In this document: positions 51,252-53,944 of the stretch, one piece after another | How the letters are laid out: every line of letters begins with the position of its first letter | Position numbering within the stretch: position 1 is the stretch's first letter | Translations under genes and position numbers: made by a program | The notes under the pieces: model-generated | The model's input: the letters and a program-made list of their open reading frames with translations, nothing else | Told to the model about the DNA's origin: nothing | The model's database searches: none | Source of the DNA: DATKOF01 sp035524795 | Lineage (GTDB): Bacteria; Pseudomonadota; Gammaproteobacteria; Burkholderiales; SG8-41 | Reading direction: 5' to 3' | Length of the DNA stretch: 53,944 nucleotides | Assembly (NCBI GenBank): GCA_035524795.1 | Contig: DATKOF010000022.1 | Span: forward strand, 1-53,944

Positions 51252-52304
51252 ATGACCCCGCAAGATTCGGCTTCCACCGTCAGCATTCCTGAAACATCGG
51301 GCGCGTATAATAGCGACACTTTCACCCCACACGCCCCGATTGTGGCCATATTCCCGCACAAGCCCCAGGAACACCGGCGTCAGCAGTTGCTGGATCTGCT
51401 GTTCAAGAACACCACCCGTTTCTTCGCGTTTCTGGTTTTCAGCATTCTCGCCGCGATTCTGATTTCGCTGGTCTACGGCAGTTCGCTGTCGCTGCAGAAA
51501 TTCGGCCTGGGTTTCCTGTTCAGCGACAAATGGGACCCCGTTACCGGGGAGTTCGGCGCGCTGGTTCCGGTCTACGGCACGCTGGTCACCGCTGCGATTG
51601 CGATGCTGATCGGCATCCCGGTCAGCTTCGGCATCGCGCTGTTCCTGACCGAGCTGGCGCCGAACTGGCTGCGGCGCCCTCTCGGCATCGCGATTGAAAT
51701 GCTGGCGGCGATTCCGAGCATCATCTACGGCATGTGGGGACTGTTCATTTTTTCGCCGCTGTTCGCCGACCATGTCCAGCCGTGGATCATCAAAACGCTC
51801 GGCAAGTGGCCGCTGATCGGCATGCTGTTCAAGGGACCGCCGATGGGTATCGGCATGCTGACCGCCGGCATCATTCTCGCCATCATGGTGATCCCGTTCA
51901 TCACCGCGGTGATGCGCGACGTGTTTGAACTGGTGCCCGACATACTCAAGGAATCGGTCTATGGCCTCGGCGCCACGACCTGGGAGGTGGTGTGGAAAGT
52001 GGTGCTGCCGTACACCAAGATCGGCGTTGTCGGCGGCATCATGCTCGGCCTCGGCCGCGCGCTCGGCGAAACGATGGCGGTAACCTTCGTCATCGGCAAT
52101 GCCCACCAGCTCAACGCTTCCCTGTTCGCGCCTGGCAACAGCATCGCCTCGTCGCTTGCCAACGAATTCACCGAGGCAGTCGGAGATTTGTATCCGTCCG
52201 CGCTGATCGAACTGGGGCTGATCCTGTTCCTGATCACGACCATCGTGCTCGCGTTGTCGAAATTGCTGCTGCAACGCCTCGCCCGGCAGGAAGGACAGCA
52301 GTAA
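51252..52304 (+). CDS. pstC: Phosphate ABC transporter permease PstC
   Basis: 350 residues, about six spans after a long polar N-terminus of some 60 residues. The permease EAA-type loop is 'ESVYGLGATTWEVVWKVVLPYTKIGVVGGIMLGLGRALGETMAVTFVIG'. Partner of PstA. Confidence 0.96.
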   Translation: MTPQDSASTVSIPETSGAYNSDTFTPHAPIVAIFPHKPQEHRRQQLLDLLFKNTTRFFAFLVFSILAAILISLVYGSSLSLQKFGLGFLFSDKWDPVTGEFGALVPVYGTLVTAAIAMLIGIPVSFGIALFLTELAPNWLRRPLGIAIEMLAAIPSIIYGMWGLFIFSPLFADHVQPWIIKTLGKWPLIGMLFKGPPMGIGMLTAGIILAIMVIPFITAVMRDVFELVPDILKESVYGLGATTWEVVWKVVLPYTKIGVVGGIMLGLGRALGETMAVTFVIGNAHQLNASLFAPGNSIASSLANEFTEAVGDLYPSALIELGLILFLITTIVLALSKLLLQRLARQEGQQ

Positions 52305-52307
52305 CCC

Positions 52308-53156
52308 ATGGCCAGAAGCAGAGCGGCGATCTACCAGCATCGGCGCTTCACCAACGTGCTGATGCTCGTCATTTCCGGTCTCACCATCGTGTTCGGCCTG
52401 TTCTGGCTGGGATGGATCCTGTTCACGCTGCTCGACGAGGGATTCAATGCGCTGCGGCCGAGCCTGTTCACCCAGATGACCCCGCCGCCGGGCAGCGACG
52501 GCGGCCTGTGGAATGCGATCGCCGGCAGCCTGATGATGGCTGTGGCGGGCACCGTGATCGGCACGCCGATCGGCATTCTTGCCGGCACCTATCTCGCCGA
52601 ATTCGGCCGCCGCGGCTGGCTGGCGCCGGCAACACGCTTCATCAACGACATCCTGCTGTCGGCGCCGTCGATCGTGATCGGTCTGTTCATTTATTCTGTC
52701 TACGTTGCGCAGGTCAGACACTTTTCGGGATGGGCCGGCGCTTTTGCACTGTCGCTGATCGTGATCCCGGTCGTGGTGCGCACCACCGACGACATGCTGA
52801 AGCTGGTGCCGGACAGCCTGCGCGAAGCGGCGGTCGCGCTCGGCACGCCAACCTGGAAAATGGTCACGCTGGTCTGCTACCGCGCTGCGCGCGCCGGCAT
52901 CATCACCGGAGTGCTTCTGGCGATCGCGCGCATCAGCGGAGAAACCGCGCCGCTGCTGTTTACCGCGCTCAACAACCAGTTCTGGTCCACCAATATGAAT
53001 GCGCCGATGGCCAACCTGCCGGTGGTGATCTTCCAGTTCGCGATGAGTCCCTATGAAGACTGGCAGCGGCTGGCGTGGGGCGGCGCGATCCTGATTACGT
53101 TCGGCGTGCTGGGGCTCAACATTCTCGCCCGCATCCTGTTCCGCAAAAAAACCTGA
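52308..53156 (+). CDS. pstA: Phosphate ABC transporter permease PstA
   Basis: 282 residues, six spans, with the EAA loop 'LREAAVALGTPTWKMVTLVCYRAARAGIITGVLLAIARISGETAPLLFT'. Starts 3 bp after the pstC stop. Confidence 0.96.
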   Translation: MARSRAAIYQHRRFTNVLMLVISGLTIVFGLFWLGWILFTLLDEGFNALRPSLFTQMTPPPGSDGGLWNAIAGSLMMAVAGTVIGTPIGILAGTYLAEFGRRGWLAPATRFINDILLSAPSIVIGLFIYSVYVAQVRHFSGWAGAFALSLIVIPVVVRTTDDMLKLVPDSLREAAVALGTPTWKMVTLVCYRAARAGIITGVLLAIARISGETAPLLFTALNNQFWSTNMNAPMANLPVVIFQFAMSPYEDWQRLAWGGAILITFGVLGLNILARILFRKKT

Positions 53157-53176
53157 TCACCTGACGGATTCCGAAA

Positions 53177-53944
53177 ATGGACCAGACAAACGCGATCAAC
53201 ACCAAGATCAAGGTCAACAACCTCAACTTCTATTACGGCGGCTTCCATGCGTTGAGGAACGTCTCGATGGACATTCCTCCCAACAAGGTGACGGCTTTCA
53301 TCGGCCCGTCGGGCTGCGGCAAGTCAACGCTGCTGCGCACCTTCAACCGGCTCTACGAACTTTATCCCGGCCAGCGCGCCGAGGGCGAAATCCGCCTCGA
53401 CGGCGAAAACATCCTCGACAAGAAGCAGGACGTGACGATGCTGCGCACCAAGGTCGGCATGGTGTTCCAGAAGCCGACGCCGTTCCCGATGTCGATCTAC
53501 GACAATATCGCGTTCGGCGTGCGTCTGTACGAAGACCTGAACCGCAACGAGATGGACGATCGCATCGAATGGGCGCTCAGCAAGGCCGCGCTGTGGAAAG
53601 AAGTGAAAGACAAACTGAACCAGAGCGGCAACAGCCTGTCGGGCGGCCAGCAGCAACGGCTGTGCATCGCGCGCGGCATCGCGATCAAGCCCGAAGTGCT
53701 GCTGCTCGATGAGCCGTGCTCGGCGCTCGACCCGATCTCGACCGCCCACATCGAGGAACTGATCCACGAACTGAAGGTGGACTACACGGTGGTCATCGTC
53801 ACCCACAACATGCAGCAGGCTGCGCGCGTGTCCGACTACACCGCGTACATGTATCTCGGCGAGCTGATCGAGTTCGACGCCACCGACACCATCTTCATCA
53901 AGCCGAAGAATCAGGCAACCGAAGACTACATCACCGGCCGCTTC
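53177..53944 (+). CDS. pstB: Phosphate ABC transporter ATP-binding protein, cut at window end
   Basis: 256 codons are visible from ATG 53177. Walker A is 'GPSGCGKSTLL', the signature motif 'NSLSGGQQQRLCIARGIA', Walker B 'VLLLDEPCSALDP', and the switch His is in 'VIVTHNMQQA'. The last visible residues 'TEDYITGRF' are the family C-terminus, so only one or two codons are missing. Confidence 0.96.
   Translation, partial: MDQTNAINTKIKVNNLNFYYGGFHALRNVSMDIPPNKVTAFIGPSGCGKSTLLRTFNRLYELYPGQRAEGEIRLDGENILDKKQDVTMLRTKVGMVFQKPTPFPMSIYDNIAFGVRLYEDLNRNEMDDRIEWALSKAALWKEVKDKLNQSGNSLSGGQQQRLCIARGIAIKPEVLLLDEPCSALDPISTAHIEELIHELKVDYTVVIVTHNMQQAARVSDYTAYMYLGELIEFDATDTIFIKPKNQATEDYITGRF

Overview
The window looks like a chromosomal segment of a GC-rich betaproteobacterium, probably of the Nitrosomonadales/Gallionellales type. 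This rests on the gene order tpiA-secG-tRNA-Leu(GAG)-nuoABCDEFGHIJKLMN with separate nuoC and nuoD, a proteobacterial-length PEP carboxylase, GlnB, and pstSCAB downstream of tpiA. The taxonomic placement is inference from gene order and protein style, not from a search.

Layout. 1-4267 (minus): a two-partner secretion pair, with the TpsB outer-membrane transporter followed by the start of a very long repetitive TpsA exoprotein that leaves the window on the left. 4435-11942: mixed housekeeping genes (trxB, an Smr protein, glnB, a FemAB-like acyltransferase, a Nudix hydrolase, marC, a glycerophosphodiesterase) interrupted by an AT-richer insert with a PIN-like nuclease gene and a Rap1a-like periplasmic gene. 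12049-17485: a 1051-residue protein joining a winged-helix-like head, about 550 residues of Ala/Glu/Arg/Lys helix, one membrane span and an AsmA-like periplasmic domain; then a membrane diguanylate cyclase, ppa and a Cys-rich secreted protein. 17597-20395: ppc. 20408-23394 (minus): a compact run of ATP-grasp ligase, periplasmic unknown, dsbC and a SET-domain methyltransferase. 23659-27573: small genes, dsbB, arfB, and an hdeD/patatin/STAS-like group.

27691-33223 is the most interesting accessory locus: an apparent diffusible-signal-factor (DSF) module. rpfF (cis-2-enoyl fatty-acid signal synthase) is followed 11 nt later by a MerR-type HTH-PAS-GGDEF-EAL protein. Divergently placed are an Aas-type acyl-ACP/acyl-CoA ligase and an overlapping EEP-family phosphatase. 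The shared promoter region has two adjacent inverted repeats built from the same AAATCTA/TAGATTT half-site. Together these could make, recycle and sense a fatty-acid signal and convert it into c-di-GMP and direct transcriptional output.

33236-49851 (minus): tpiA, secG, tRNA-Leu, all fourteen nuo genes of respiratory complex I, and a Nudix (ADP-ribose pyrophosphatase-like) gene whose ATG directly follows the nuoN stop. The nuoC-nuoD junction is unusual: about 240 bp carry a duplicated copy of the first codons of nuoD, several hairpins, and a 47-codon leader reading frame whose stop overlaps the nuoD start. 50105-53944 (plus): pstS, pstC, pstA and pstB (cut by the window end by a codon or two), with a Pho-box-like promoter and a strong hairpin between pstS and pstC.

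No CRISPR array, rRNA, insertion sequence or prophage was recognised. No gene-free stretch exceeds 300 bases.
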